NCBI RefSeq assembly: GCF_045629565.1
Contig: NZ_JAZQRL010000008.1
Coordinates: 15,712-79,711, forward strand
Reading direction: 5' to 3'
DNA length: 64,000 nucleotides
DNA from: Arcticibacter sp045629565
GTDB taxonomy: Bacteria > Bacteroidota > Bacteroidia > Sphingobacteriales > Sphingobacteriaceae
Under the pieces are notes generated by a model that had not been told where the DNA came from, did no database searches, and was given only the letters and a program-made list of their open reading frames with translations. Shown here one piece after another: positions 53,784 through 63,439 of the stretch (its first letter is position 1; every line of letters starts with the position of its first letter). Position numbers and translations under genes: made by a program.

Positions 53784-55730
53784 CTATACGCCTTTTAAGG
53801 TGAAGCAAAATTCGGCGCCCTTACCAGGTCTGGAATTCACCCAAATACGACCGCCATTTGCTGACACGAACTCCTTGCATAACATAAGTCCTATTCCCGT
53901 CCCTTGTTCGCCGCTTGTTCCTTCCGCCTTCAAATTGAAGGTTTCAAACAGCTGGCTGGCATCCAACTCGTCCATTCCCTTGCCGTAATCCCTGACCGAG
54001 AAGCAAACAAACGCGTCGCGGTGTGCTGCACTGATCTCAATGGCACTATTCGGATAAGAGAATTTTATCGCATTGCTGAGCAGGTTTCTCAAGATAAAAT
54101 TAAAATGGTCAATATCTGCGGAAATTTGAAGGTCCCTTGGAATGTCGCTGTCTATACGAAGGTTCTTTACGGTACAGGCTGCAAAAAAGAAATCCCGCGC
54201 GAGGTCCACCGCTGGAGCCACCGCAAAAGTTTGCTCCTTCACATTTACCCCTTGAATCTGAGTACGTCCCCATTCCAGAAGAGAATCCAGGGTGGATAAA
54301 GACGCTTCTGTATGTTTCTTCAGTATGTGCGCGATCTCCTTCAACTCGTTCGGCTTGAGCACATCGTTCTCCATCAGTGTCAGCATTTGCACCACCGAAC
54401 CCATAGGGCCTCTCAGATCATGGCCAATAATCGAAAACAACTTATCTTTGATCTGATTGGACACTTTAAGTTGTTTGTTAAACTTCTGCACATTATGAAG
54501 AGAGAAATAAACCATCAGCAACATTAAAATGACCAGCACGGCAATCGCAATCCCCACATTACGCTGCAGCGTTGTCTTGCCGCTCAATGCCTCAAGTGTC
54601 TTGATCTGAGCCTCGTTTTTTTCCTTGTGGTACTCCGCCTGCATAATTTCGGCAGCGCGCTTCTTATCTTTGCTGAATAAAGAATCGCTTAACGCCCTCA
54701 GCTTCTGTAACACCCGAAACGCATCTTGATAACTTCCCTGCTCTTGATATATTTCAATGTAAGCTTCATATATTTCCGATACCAGAAAGGAGTGACCAAT
54801 AGAATCTGCTATCTGAAGCGACCGATCCAACAACTCAATAGCCTTCCGAAAATCCTTCTTTTCAACATGTAAGGCAGCGATATTGAGCAGAGCCCGTGCT
54901 TCCTTGTCCGGAAGCCGGAACTTTTGCGCTCGCAAAAGTGATTTGTTATGATAAGCATACGCCGTGTCAGGATAACCCAGATGTTGATACGCATTGCCGG
55001 CGTTTGTTAAAGAGGATATATACAGATCGGCATGCTCGGTACTGTCTGCCTGTGCCAATGCAACGAGAAAGTACTTGAGCGCTTCTCTCATATTACCTTG
55101 CCTGGCATAGACCACACCGATATTATTCCGTAGTGAGACGGATGAGTTTTTGGGAGAATGCTTGGTCAGTAACGCCTGGGCCTTGCTATAATACGCCAGG
55201 GCCTGACCGAGATTGTCGCTGAGTTCATTAATCAGCCCCAGCTTTATATACGAGTCAAATACGCCCTTATCATGCCGAATTTTCTCATAGATCTTCAGGC
55301 CTTTCAAAATAGACGCTGTAGCTTCCGGAAACCGGCCCCCTTTCCCCGAAATCGTACCCAGAGTCAGGTAACTGGCGGCTATACCACTCTGATCGTTAAT
55401 CTTTTTAAACCCCTGCAACGCTTCTTCAGCAGATTTCCTGGATAACATGAGGTTACCATGAGCATGATGGATTTGCGCCACCTTATTTAGCAGCCCGTAC
55501 TCAGCTCTCCTGTTTTCGACTCCCCTCGCCACCTTCAAAGCCTCCGATGCATAAAAAAGAGAAGAATCATAGTCAGACGGCGAATGATATTCAGCCAGTT
55601 TTGTATAAATGGCGAGCCTGGAAGCATCGGATTTTGCTTTGCTCAGCTGACGGATCAAATCGGCAGGTAGCTTGTTCCCAAGGGCATAAACACTTAACAG
55701 TGAAAAACAAACCAGAAAAAACAGCCTCAT
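53784..55730 (-). CDS. TPR-containing sensor histidine kinase
   Basis: A 648-residue hybrid of the common Bacteroidota architecture: a signal peptide (MRLFFLVCFSLLSVYALG), six or more tetratricopeptide repeats across residues about 30-380 (for example GIAASYLTLGTISGKGGRFPEATASIL), a short coiled coil, one membrane helix (GIAIAVLVILMLLMVYFSL near 400), and a kinase core. The H-box is SIIGHDLRGPMGS near 440, the N-box RNLLSNAIKFSYP near 558, G1 DYGKGMD near 590 and G2 GEQGTGIGLMLC near 615. The TPR region faces the periplasm. No response regulator adjoins it. I chose the second ATG (55730) because the signal peptide starts there; 55751 is possible. Confidence 0.93.
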   Translation of the reverse strand: MRLFFLVCFSLLSVYALGNKLPADLIRQLSKAKSDASRLAIYTKLAEYHSPSDYDSSLFYASEALKVARGVENRRAEYGLLNKVAQIHHAHGNLMLSRKSAEEALQGFKKINDQSGIAASYLTLGTISGKGGRFPEATASILKGLKIYEKIRHDKGVFDSYIKLGLINELSDNLGQALAYYSKAQALLTKHSPKNSSVSLRNNIGVVYARQGNMREALKYFLVALAQADSTEHADLYISSLTNAGNAYQHLGYPDTAYAYHNKSLLRAQKFRLPDKEARALLNIAALHVEKKDFRKAIELLDRSLQIADSIGHSFLVSEIYEAYIEIYQEQGSYQDAFRVLQKLRALSDSLFSKDKKRAAEIMQAEYHKEKNEAQIKTLEALSGKTTLQRNVGIAIAVLVILMLLMVYFSLHNVQKFNKQLKVSNQIKDKLFSIIGHDLRGPMGSVVQMLTLMENDVLKPNELKEIAHILKKHTEASLSTLDSLLEWGRTQIQGVNVKEQTFAVAPAVDLARDFFFAACTVKNLRIDSDIPRDLQISADIDHFNFILRNLLSNAIKFSYPNSAIEISAAHRDAFVCFSVRDYGKGMDELDASQLFETFNLKAEGTSGEQGTGIGLMLCKEFVSANGGRIWVNSRPGKGAEFCFTLKGV

Positions 55731-56076
55731 TAACTCTAAGTTCAAGTACATCCCCCCTGCTTAATAATCCAAGCAGCCGGACGCCAAGTATAACAGTTTG
55801 TAATGCAATATCCTATAAAAATTATTACTAAAATGATAATATTCAACAATGCCAGATAAATAATGACGTCAATCATACACAAACGCGCTATAAGTCATTT
55901 TTTTACCTGGTAAAACAGGCGATGTTTGTATCAATGATTGTTGCTACCCCAAGCAACTTTTTTCATAGGTAGATGTAGGGTCAGGCGATTTCATATTGCC
56001 TGACTTTTTTTATGTCCATATTTTACAAGCTATTGACCTGCATCAACACATCTTTCATTTATCTTTGCCGCATATT
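55731..56076 (+). ncRNA. Candidate small RNA or structured leader between kinase gene and mnmA
   Basis: 346 bases without a coding frame. On the plus strand it holds two terminator-like hairpins in tandem: GTTGCT-ACCCCA-AGCAAC followed by T6 (55940-55963) and a ten-pair stem starting GTCAGGC and ending GCCTGAC followed by T7 (55980-56011). A smaller CCTG-CAGG stem precedes them. There is no plus-strand gene upstream to terminate, since the kinase gene is on the other strand. So either a small RNA ends here or these are attenuator structures upstream of mnmA. No transcript start could be fixed. Confidence 0.35.
56060..56067 (+). promoter_or_regulatory. -7 promoter element of mnmA
   Basis: TATCTTTG matches TAnnTTTG and ends nine bases before the chosen ATG (56077). 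It lies within the longer open frame, which argues against the upstream start at 55996. TTG at 56033 is 24 bases away. Confidence 0.5.
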
Positions 56077-57165
56077 ATGAGTAAGCACGGAAGAATATTA
56101 GTAGCAATGAGTGGCGGAGTGGACAGTTCCGTAGCTGCTGTAATGCTACATGAGCAGGGATATGAAGTTATAGGCCTTACAATGAAAACCTGGGATTATG
56201 CGTCGTCAGGTTCTTCATCTAAAGAAACCGGCTGCTGCAGTCTGGATTCCATTAATGACGCCCGGTCATTGGCCGTTGGTTATGGTTTTCCTCACTATAT
56301 ACTGGATATCAGAAGTGAATTCGGAGACTTCGTTATCGACAACTTTGTGGATGAATACCTTGCAGGCCGTACTCCGAACCCCTGCGTTCTCTGCAATACC
56401 CATATCAAATGGGAAGCCCTGCTTAAACGGGCAGACAAGCTAGACTGCGAATTTATCGCGACCGGTCACTATGCCAATATCCGCTTACAGGACAACGGGC
56501 GCCATGTCATTTCAAAAGGCAGGGACGAAAACAAAGATCAGTCTTACGTTCTGTGGGGTGTTTCGCAGAAAAATCTTGCCCGCACCCAATTTCCATTGGG
56601 AAGCTTTACCAAGGCCGAGATCAGACAGATGGCGCTGGATATGGGCCAGACCGAGTTGGCGAAAAAGGGTGAAAGCTACGAGATCTGCTTTGTGCCCGAT
56701 AATGATTACCGTTCCTTTCTGAGACATCGGGTGGATGGTCTTGAAGAAAAGGTAGCAGGCGGAAACTTTGCACTGACCGATGGCACCATCGTTGGCCGGC
56801 ATCAGGGATACCCTTTTTATACTATCGGACAGCGTAAGGGACTTGGCATAGCGTTCGGCCATCCCATGTTTGTCACTGAGATACTCCCTGAAAGTAATAC
56901 CGTTGTTCTGGGCACCCAGGAAGAGCTCAAAAAAACGGTTGCATTGGTACGGGGTGTCAACCTCATCAAATATGACAGCATTCAGGAGCCTATGGAAGCG
57001 ATTACCAAAATCCGGTACAAGGATGCTGGCGCAAACAGTACAATTGTACAGGAGGACGGCTTAATGAAAGTGGAGTTCCACCATGCAGTATCGGGAATAG
57101 CCCCCGGACAGTCAGCCGTATTTTATGAAGGTAACGACCTTTTAGGCGGCGGATTTTTATTATAG
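56077..57165 (+). CDS. mnmA: tRNA-specific 2-thiouridylase MnmA
   Basis: A 362-residue enzyme that installs the 2-thio group of the wobble uridine in tRNA for Lys, Glu and Gln. The ATP-pyrophosphatase loop MSGGVDSSVAA is near residues 11-21; the catalytic cysteines are in TPNPCVLCNTHIKW near 104-117 and in YEICFVPDN near 200. GQRKGLGIAFGHP near 255 and the C-terminal beta barrel (FYEGNDLLGGGFLL) complete the fold. The frame opens 81 bases earlier but the conserved part begins at MSKHGRILVAMSGG, with a promoter motif just before it. Confidence 0.96.
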   Translation: MSKHGRILVAMSGGVDSSVAAVMLHEQGYEVIGLTMKTWDYASSGSSSKETGCCSLDSINDARSLAVGYGFPHYILDIRSEFGDFVIDNFVDEYLAGRTPNPCVLCNTHIKWEALLKRADKLDCEFIATGHYANIRLQDNGRHVISKGRDENKDQSYVLWGVSQKNLARTQFPLGSFTKAEIRQMALDMGQTELAKKGESYEICFVPDNDYRSFLRHRVDGLEEKVAGGNFALTDGTIVGRHQGYPFYTIGQRKGLGIAFGHPMFVTEILPESNTVVLGTQEELKKTVALVRGVNLIKYDSIQEPMEAITKIRYKDAGANSTIVQEDGLMKVEFHHAVSGIAPGQSAVFYEGNDLLGGGFLL

Positions 57166-57303
57166 GGCCATTAAATCGCAAAGTATCAGGGAAAAATACA
57201 CCCAATTTACTACCAAAACCCTCTTCGGAAGATACCCAAAACATAATTCTATTTTGCATTGGGTTGATTAATGTCTTTCTTTGCAGAAAAACCAATCTGC
57301 TGA

Positions 57304-59643
57304 ATGGCTAAAAATTTACTAATCGTTGAGTCCCCTGCTAAGGCAAAAACCATTGAAGGTTATTTGGGTAGTGACTTCATGGTCAAATCTAGTTACGGAC
57401 ACATCCGTGATCTGGTTAAGACCGATGATGCGATAGATACCGAAAATAACTTTACCCAGAAATATGAAGTGCCGGCAGACAAAAAAGCCGTTGTAAGTGA
57501 ATTAAAGAAACTTGCAAAGGAAGCCGAAATGGTCTGGCTCGCATCCGATGAGGACCGCGAGGGAGAAGCCATCTCATGGCACTTATTTGAGACCTTAGGT
57601 CTTAAGGACGAGAAAACGAAAAGAATTGTATTTCATGAAATCACTAAGCCGGCTATATTAAAGGCTATAGAATCCCCGCGTAATATTGATTACAACCTTG
57701 TCCATGCACAGCAGGCGAGACGAGTGCTCGACAGGCTGGTTGGTTTCGAGCTTTCACCCGTTTTATGGAAAAAGGTCAAACCCTCCCTATCGGCGGGCCG
57801 GGTCCAATCCGTTGCCGTACGCCTCATTGTAGATCGAGAGAGAGAAGTCAACAAATTCACTCCTACGGCTGCTTACAAGATCACCGCGATCTTCAACACC
57901 GGAAAAGCCAGGGAACTTTTCAAAGCAGAACTCCCTGAACGCTTCGGAACAGAGCAGGAAGCTACAGCATTCCTTAACGCATGTATGGAAGCCGACTTCA
58001 AAGTCAACAGTGTAGAAAGCAGACCAACCAAAAGAAACCCCGCCCCCCCGTTTACAACCTCTACCCTTCAGCAGGAAGCAAGCAGGAAGCTGGGTTTTTC
58101 GGTATCACGGACAATGTCCATCGCACAGCGCCTGTACGAGTCAGGAAAGATCACCTACATGAGAACGGACTCCGTTAACTTGTCAGACACCGCACTCGAA
58201 GCCGCAACTAATGAGATCAACACCGCTTATGGTGAAAACTACCATCAGCAGAGAAAATATAAAACAAAGGCAGCCGGAGCACAGGAAGCCCACGAAGCGA
58301 TCCGGCCGACCTATTTTGATCAGCATACGATCGATGGTGACCATTCTGAGAAACGCCTGTATGAACTGATCTGGAAGCGCGCGATCGCCTCCCAGATGAG
58401 CGAGGCCCGGTTTGAAAAAACCACTGCCAAAATCACAGTATCCAACCGAATCGAAAACTTCGTTGCTAACGGCGAGGTGATGAAATTTGACGGATTCCTG
58501 AAGGTCTACATGGAATCTCAGGACGATGATCAGGAAGTAAATCTGGACGAAGAGGCAGGAAATGCTATCCTCCCTCCTCTTTCAAAAGACCAACCGTTGA
58601 GTCGCCACGAAATTAAAGCAACAGAACGTTATACCCGTCCACCAGCCCGCTACACAGAAGCGAGCCTGGTAAAAAAGCTCGAAGAGCTTGGCATTGGCAG
58701 ACCATCTACCTACGCCCCTACCATTTCCACTGTTCAAAACAGAGGTTATGTCGTGAAAGAAGACAGAGAAGGTAAATCAAGGGATTTTTGCGTATTCACC
58801 CTTAGCGGCAACGAACTGGTTAAAGAAACCAAAACAGAGATTACCGGTGCCGAAAAGGCAAAGCTTTTCCCTACAGATATCGGAGCTGTAGTAAACGACT
58901 TCCTGGTTCAGCACTTCAATGGTATAGTTGATTTCCATTTCACCGCCAACGTAGAAAAAGAGTTCGACGAAATCGCAAACGGATTGAAGAACTGGACGGA
59001 AATGCTTAAGTCCTTTTACAATCCATTCCATAAGGAAGTGGAAAACACCATCCTGAATGCAGAAAAAGCAAGAGGGGAACGAGAGCTCGGACTTGATCCG
59101 GAAACGGGCAAAAAGGTATCTGTTAGAATCGGCCGCTTCGGGCCCTTTGTTCAGATCGGTGAAACTGAAGCAGAAGAGAAGCCTCGTTATGCCAGTCTGA
59201 GGTCGGGCCAGATGATCGAATCGATTACACTCGAAGAAGCCATGGAGCTCTTCAAACTACCTAAAAAGGTAGGCACTTTCGAAGAGAAGGAAATGACCGT
59301 GGCTATCGGCCGTTTTGGTCCTTACGTGAGACATAACGGTGCTTTCTATTCCTTGCCCAAAGGAGTTGATCCCCATTCGGTGACAGAAGAAGTGTGCATG
59401 GAGATCATTCTGGAAAAACGTAAAAAAGACGCTGAGAAACTGATCAAGACCTTTGATGAAGATCCGACAGTGAAAATTCTTAACGGCAGATGGGGCCCCT
59501 ATATCGAGTACGGGAAAGCCAATATCAAGATTCCAAAAGATAAGGAAGCTGCTGCCCTGACGTTTGAAGAAGTGAAAGCTCTTGCAGAAGCTGCAGAGAA
59601 GGAGCCAAAGAAACCAGCGCGCAAGTTTGCTAAAAAGAAATAA
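57304..59643 (+). CDS. topA: DNA topoisomerase I
   Basis: A 779-residue type IA topoisomerase that relaxes negative supercoils. The TOPRIM domain starts with LLIVESPAKAKTIEGYL and holds DEDREGEAISWHL near residues 82-94; the active-site tyrosine is in ITYMRTDSVNLS near 283, and AGRVQSVAVRLIVDRE precedes it. Instead of cysteine zinc fingers, the C-terminus has three or more Topo C-terminal repeats with glycine-aromatic cores (RFGPFVQIGE, RFGPYVRHNGAFYSL, RWGPYIEYGKANIKI) and a lysine-rich tail, as is usual in Bacteroidota. A small unknown gene follows after 30 bases. Confidence 0.96.
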   Translation: MAKNLLIVESPAKAKTIEGYLGSDFMVKSSYGHIRDLVKTDDAIDTENNFTQKYEVPADKKAVVSELKKLAKEAEMVWLASDEDREGEAISWHLFETLGLKDEKTKRIVFHEITKPAILKAIESPRNIDYNLVHAQQARRVLDRLVGFELSPVLWKKVKPSLSAGRVQSVAVRLIVDREREVNKFTPTAAYKITAIFNTGKARELFKAELPERFGTEQEATAFLNACMEADFKVNSVESRPTKRNPAPPFTTSTLQQEASRKLGFSVSRTMSIAQRLYESGKITYMRTDSVNLSDTALEAATNEINTAYGENYHQQRKYKTKAAGAQEAHEAIRPTYFDQHTIDGDHSEKRLYELIWKRAIASQMSEARFEKTTAKITVSNRIENFVANGEVMKFDGFLKVYMESQDDDQEVNLDEEAGNAILPPLSKDQPLSRHEIKATERYTRPPARYTEASLVKKLEELGIGRPSTYAPTISTVQNRGYVVKEDREGKSRDFCVFTLSGNELVKETKTEITGAEKAKLFPTDIGAVVNDFLVQHFNGIVDFHFTANVEKEFDEIANGLKNWTEMLKSFYNPFHKEVENTILNAEKARGERELGLDPETGKKVSVRIGRFGPFVQIGETEAEEKPRYASLRSGQMIESITLEEAMELFKLPKKVGTFEEKEMTVAIGRFGPYVRHNGAFYSLPKGVDPHSVTEEVCMEIILEKRKKDAEKLIKTFDEDPTVKILNGRWGPYIEYGKANIKIPKDKEAAALTFEEVKALAEAAEKEPKKPARKFAKKK

Positions 59644-59673
59644 GTCAAAGCGTATCTGAAACATAACAGAATA

Positions 59674-60078
59674 ATGAAGAAAGATCTTCCTGAAAACCTG
59701 GTGCAAGATGTCGGCATGGCAGTTGTTCTCGAGAGCGACAGTCCGCAGGGACGTTCGTGGAACGTCTATCTTATTAATCTGAAGGACACGAGTCTCGACA
59801 CGGTCCTGATATCTTCCAAAGGTTATGGCATTAAAGATGGCGTAGACGTAAAAACCTCTATACTAAGACATTCCATGGGAAATATTCCCGCCAAAACAAC
59901 CGCCCGTGTGGAAGCAATAGATGAGCAGGTATTCGGCCTTACCAATGAATACCTCCTTAGTTTCTACATCGGCGGCCAGGTTTTTGATAAAAAGTACATC
60001 TTTGTTCCTGAGAGCATTGTCGAATCGAACATGGTCCGGATCCCATTACTCAACAAACCCGGCATACTTATTCTTTAG
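59674..60078 (+). CDS. Conserved-looking hypothetical protein downstream of topA
   Basis: A 134-residue cytoplasmic protein I do not recognise. It is strand-rich with a regular pattern (MAVVLESDSPQGRSWNVYLINL, DTVLISSKGYG, YLLSFYIGGQVFDKKYIFVP) that suggests one compact beta domain, with no catalytic motif. It starts 30 bases after topA, so it is likely co-transcribed. The 212-base spacer after it contains an imperfect GC-rich stem (60124-60133 with 60151-60160, one mismatch) but no T tract. Confidence 0.7.
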   Translation: MKKDLPENLVQDVGMAVVLESDSPQGRSWNVYLINLKDTSLDTVLISSKGYGIKDGVDVKTSILRHSMGNIPAKTTARVEAIDEQVFGLTNEYLLSFYIGGQVFDKKYIFVPESIVESNMVRIPLLNKPGILIL

Positions 60079-60290
60079 TTGATATATTCATCCTGACTTA
60101 GCGAAACCAGAGGGAGTCCGGCTGCCCGAAAGCACGCTGTACGGCTTCTCGCTTCCGGGCAAAATGGAAATAAGCGGGAACAAAACATAGATCAAAATCC
60201 TTAACTTGCCAAAGAAAGGGTTTCACAGCTTAAATAACCATGAACTTTATGGCGTATGTAAACGTTGTGATCACATAATACATTCACAAA

Positions 60291-62420
60291 ATGGCCAAGA
60301 AAAAATCCAACCATCTATTAGCTGTTTTTACACAGCTTATTACCGATATATTGGAAAAGGGGGGCAATGCTCCCATGAACTATAAACAAATTGCTGCAAA
60401 ACTTAATCTGACCGATCCTGAATCACGGGAGACTATACTGGTAGTTCTAAAAGAAGAAACCCGCAAGGGAATCTTTATTGAACCTCAGAAAGGCAAATTT
60501 CAGTTGAAAGAGCTGAAAACCATCGTTACCGGAAAGGTTTCGATGACCAGCGACGGATCCGCATTTATCATCACTGATGATGAATTTGAGGAAGATATTT
60601 ATATCGCCCCAAGAAAAGTCGGCACGGCTTTAAATGGCGATAAAGTAAGGGCATATGTTTTTGCCAACAGGAAAGGCAAACGAAAGGAAGGAGAAATTAT
60701 TGAGATCCTTGAACGCTTCAAGATGGAGTTTACCGGCATCGTTAAGGTTAACGGCGCCTTCGCCTTCTTTATACCCGACGACAGGAAGATGCTCAGGGAT
60801 ATTTTTATTCCTCTTGAGAACCTCAACGGAGCGGAACACGGAGTAAAAGCGGTTGCCAAGATCACCGACTGGCCCGATGGCGCTAAAAATCCTGTAGGTA
60901 CCATCACCACCGTTCTGGGAGTTCAGGGAGAGAACAATACGGAGATGACCGCTATTCTGGCAGAATATGGCTTCCCGTTGTCCTTTCCTGACGAGGTCGA
61001 GAAAGAGGCCGAGTCTATACCAGACGAGATCACAGCAGAAGAAATCGCAAAACGACGTGACTTCCGCGATGTACTTACCTTTACCATAGACCCTGCTGAC
61101 GCTAAAGACTTCGATGATGCCATATCCTACCAGGTATTGGAAAACGGCAACTACGAAATAGGCATCCACATTGCGGATGTGTCGCATTACGTGCGCCCCG
61201 ACACGGCGCTTGACGCCGAAGCTTTTAACCGGGGAACCTCTGTATACCTGGTAGACAGGGTGATACCGATGTTGCCTGAAAGACTTTCAAACGGAGTCTG
61301 CTCCCTGCGTCCAAACGAAGACAAGCTCTGCTTTTCCGCTGTGTTTGAATTAGACAACCATGCCAATGTGCTTGAACAGTGGTTCGGAAAAACCGTCATC
61401 CATTCCAACAGAAGATTCAGCTATGAAGAAGCTCAGGAGGTGATAGAAGGGAACTCAGACGAGCTGAAAGAAGAAATATTAAAACTAAATGAACTGGCAT
61501 ATATCCTGCGGGAGAAAAAGTTCAAGCAGGGCGCTATAAGTTTTGAAACTTCAGAAGTGAAGTTTCAACTTGATGAGCAGGGCAAACCGATAGGGGTGTA
61601 TACCAAGGAGCGTAAAGATGCACATAAGCTGATAGAAGACTATATGCTGCTTGCTAATAGGAAAGTGGCAGAGTTTATAGCTAAAAAGGGCAAAGGAAAA
61701 AAGAAATATACTTTTGTTTATCGTGCCCATGATGCACCAAATGAGCAAACTCTCATGGGATTTGTTCAGTTCGCTGCACAATTCGGGTATAAAATCAGTA
61801 CCAAATCAGACCGTGACATTGCCAGATCATTGAATCACCTGATGGCCGACGTAGAAGGAAAGAAGGAGCAGAATGTGCTGACGCATCTGGCTATCAGGTC
61901 TATGGCCAAAGCTATTTATACCACAAAAAAATCGGGGCACTATGGCCTTGCATTCGACTACTACACCCACTTTACCTCTCCTATCCGCCGTTCGCCCGAC
62001 GTAATGGTCCATCGGCTCCTTGAACGCTATCTCCATGGCGGAACTTCCGCTAACGAGGAAGAATACGAAAAGATGTGTGTGCATGCATCTCAGATGGAGA
62101 AAAAAGCTGCTGATGCGGAACGTGCTTCCGTAAAATACAAACAGGCTGAATTCCTGCAGGATAATATTGGCAAAGAGTTTACCGGTATCATTTCCGGAGT
62201 TACTGAGTGGGGCATGTTTGTGGAGATTGAAGAAAACAAATGCGAAGGTATGGTACGCCTGCGGGATATTGCAGATGATTTTTATGTGCTAGACGAAAAG
62301 AATTATTGTATCATCGGACAGCGCAAAAAGAAAAAATATCAGCTGGGAGACGAAGTTCAGATCCTGGTAAAAAAGGTGGATCTGGCCAAAAGGCAAATTG
62401 ACTTTAAATTACTTCAATAA
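60291..62420 (+). CDS. rnr: Ribonuclease R
   Basis: A 709-residue 3'-to-5' exoribonuclease of the RNase II/RNB family, able to degrade structured RNA. Cold-shock-like domains cover residues about 70-230, the RNB catalytic domain about 250-570, with ITxxDPADAKDFDDAIS (acidic magnesium ligands) and HIADVSHYVRP, and an S1 domain near 625-705 (GKEFTGIISGVTEWGMFVEIEENKCEGMV). THFTSPIRRSPDVMVHRLL is the conserved RNB end. Length is close to the family's usual 700-800. The prenyl synthase gene follows after seven bases. Confidence 0.96.
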   Translation: MAKKKSNHLLAVFTQLITDILEKGGNAPMNYKQIAAKLNLTDPESRETILVVLKEETRKGIFIEPQKGKFQLKELKTIVTGKVSMTSDGSAFIITDDEFEEDIYIAPRKVGTALNGDKVRAYVFANRKGKRKEGEIIEILERFKMEFTGIVKVNGAFAFFIPDDRKMLRDIFIPLENLNGAEHGVKAVAKITDWPDGAKNPVGTITTVLGVQGENNTEMTAILAEYGFPLSFPDEVEKEAESIPDEITAEEIAKRRDFRDVLTFTIDPADAKDFDDAISYQVLENGNYEIGIHIADVSHYVRPDTALDAEAFNRGTSVYLVDRVIPMLPERLSNGVCSLRPNEDKLCFSAVFELDNHANVLEQWFGKTVIHSNRRFSYEEAQEVIEGNSDELKEEILKLNELAYILREKKFKQGAISFETSEVKFQLDEQGKPIGVYTKERKDAHKLIEDYMLLANRKVAEFIAKKGKGKKKYTFVYRAHDAPNEQTLMGFVQFAAQFGYKISTKSDRDIARSLNHLMADVEGKKEQNVLTHLAIRSMAKAIYTTKKSGHYGLAFDYYTHFTSPIRRSPDVMVHRLLERYLHGGTSANEEEYEKMCVHASQMEKKAADAERASVKYKQAEFLQDNIGKEFTGIISGVTEWGMFVEIEENKCEGMVRLRDIADDFYVLDEKNYCIIGQRKKKKYQLGDEVQILVKKVDLAKRQIDFKLLQ

Positions 62421-62427
62421 ATTATAC

Positions 62428-63405
62428 ATGTATTCTATTACACAACTTCAGGATCTGATCAACAAACAGATCGTTGAAAAGAAGTATCCTGTTACTCCTT
62501 CAGAACTGTACGACCCGATAACGTACATCATGTCTTTAGGAGGCAAGAGAATGCGGCCTGTGCTGACGTTGATGGCTTGCGATATGTTCGGCGGACATAT
62601 TACTGCGGCCCTCGAACCGGCTCTTGCGATTGAGCTGTTTCATAATTTCACCTTGATGCACGATGACATCATGGATAAAGCTCCCCTTCGTCGCGGGCAG
62701 TCTACCGTCCATTCCAAGTGGAATGACAACGTAGCTATACTCTCGGGAGATGTAATGCTTGTAGAGGCTTATAAGACGCTGGTGAACGCTGTAGATAGCG
62801 CAATCCTCAGGGATGTGTTAACTGTGTTTAATGATACTGCTGCCGGAGTATGCGAAGGTCAGCAGACGGATATGAATTTTGAGCTGATAGAAGATGTCAG
62901 CATAGCACAATATCTGAATATGATCCGGTTGAAGACGGCAGTGTTACTTGGCTGTAGTCTGAAAATCGGCGCATTAATCGGCAGTGCCGGCCCTGAAGAC
63001 TCGGAGCATTTGTACAACTTCGGTGTGAATATTGGCATCGCTTTCCAGCTTCAGGATGATATTCTGGATGTTTACGGCAATCCGGAAAAGTTTGGCAAAC
63101 AGGTAGGTGGCGACATTCTGTCCAATAAAAAGACCTTCCTGCTAATTAAAGCTATTGAGCTGGCTGAGGATCTGGATAAAGAAGAACTTCACTATTGGCT
63201 GAATGTAGTAGAATGTGACCCTGCAAGCAAGATCAGTTCGGTAACGGCGATATATGACAGGCTTGGTGTAAGGCAGCTTGCTGAAGAACAGATGAACCTG
63301 CATGCCCGCAAGAGCCTCTCCGAACTCGACAAGGTGTCTGTAAGTGCGGAAAACAAGCAAATCTTAGTGGATTTCGCTGGACAACTATTGATCAGGGAGA
63401 CCTGA
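62428..63405 (+). CDS. Polyprenyl diphosphate synthase
   Basis: A 325-residue trans-isoprenyl diphosphate synthase. It starts at MYSITQLQDLINKQ; the frame ten codons upstream overlaps rnr. GGKRMRPVLTLMACD is the first conserved block, the first aspartate-rich motif is LMHDDIMD near residues 82-89, with APLRRGQ after it, and the second is FQLQDDILDVYG near 209-220. It lengthens an allylic diphosphate using isopentenyl diphosphate for quinone side chains or other lipids. The residues before the first DDxxD are small, which usually gives long (C30-C45) products, but length cannot be fixed from sequence. It depends on the IspG pathway also found in this window. Confidence 0.93.
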   Translation: MYSITQLQDLINKQIVEKKYPVTPSELYDPITYIMSLGGKRMRPVLTLMACDMFGGHITAALEPALAIELFHNFTLMHDDIMDKAPLRRGQSTVHSKWNDNVAILSGDVMLVEAYKTLVNAVDSAILRDVLTVFNDTAAGVCEGQQTDMNFELIEDVSIAQYLNMIRLKTAVLLGCSLKIGALIGSAGPEDSEHLYNFGVNIGIAFQLQDDILDVYGNPEKFGKQVGGDILSNKKTFLLIKAIELAEDLDKEELHYWLNVVECDPASKISSVTAIYDRLGVRQLAEEQMNLHARKSLSELDKVSVSAENKQILVDFAGQLLIRET

Positions 63406-63439
63406 CCAGTGGGTGTCCCCATTTGTAATAGAGAATAAT

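Noticed and set aside
55996..56076. Longer MnmA N-terminus from 55996
   Set aside because: It crosses a terminator-like T tract and the promoter element, and the added residues are not conserved.
60124..60160. GC-rich stem upstream of rnr as a terminator or riboswitch
   Set aside because: The stem has a mismatch, no T tract on either strand, and I recognise no riboswitch class.
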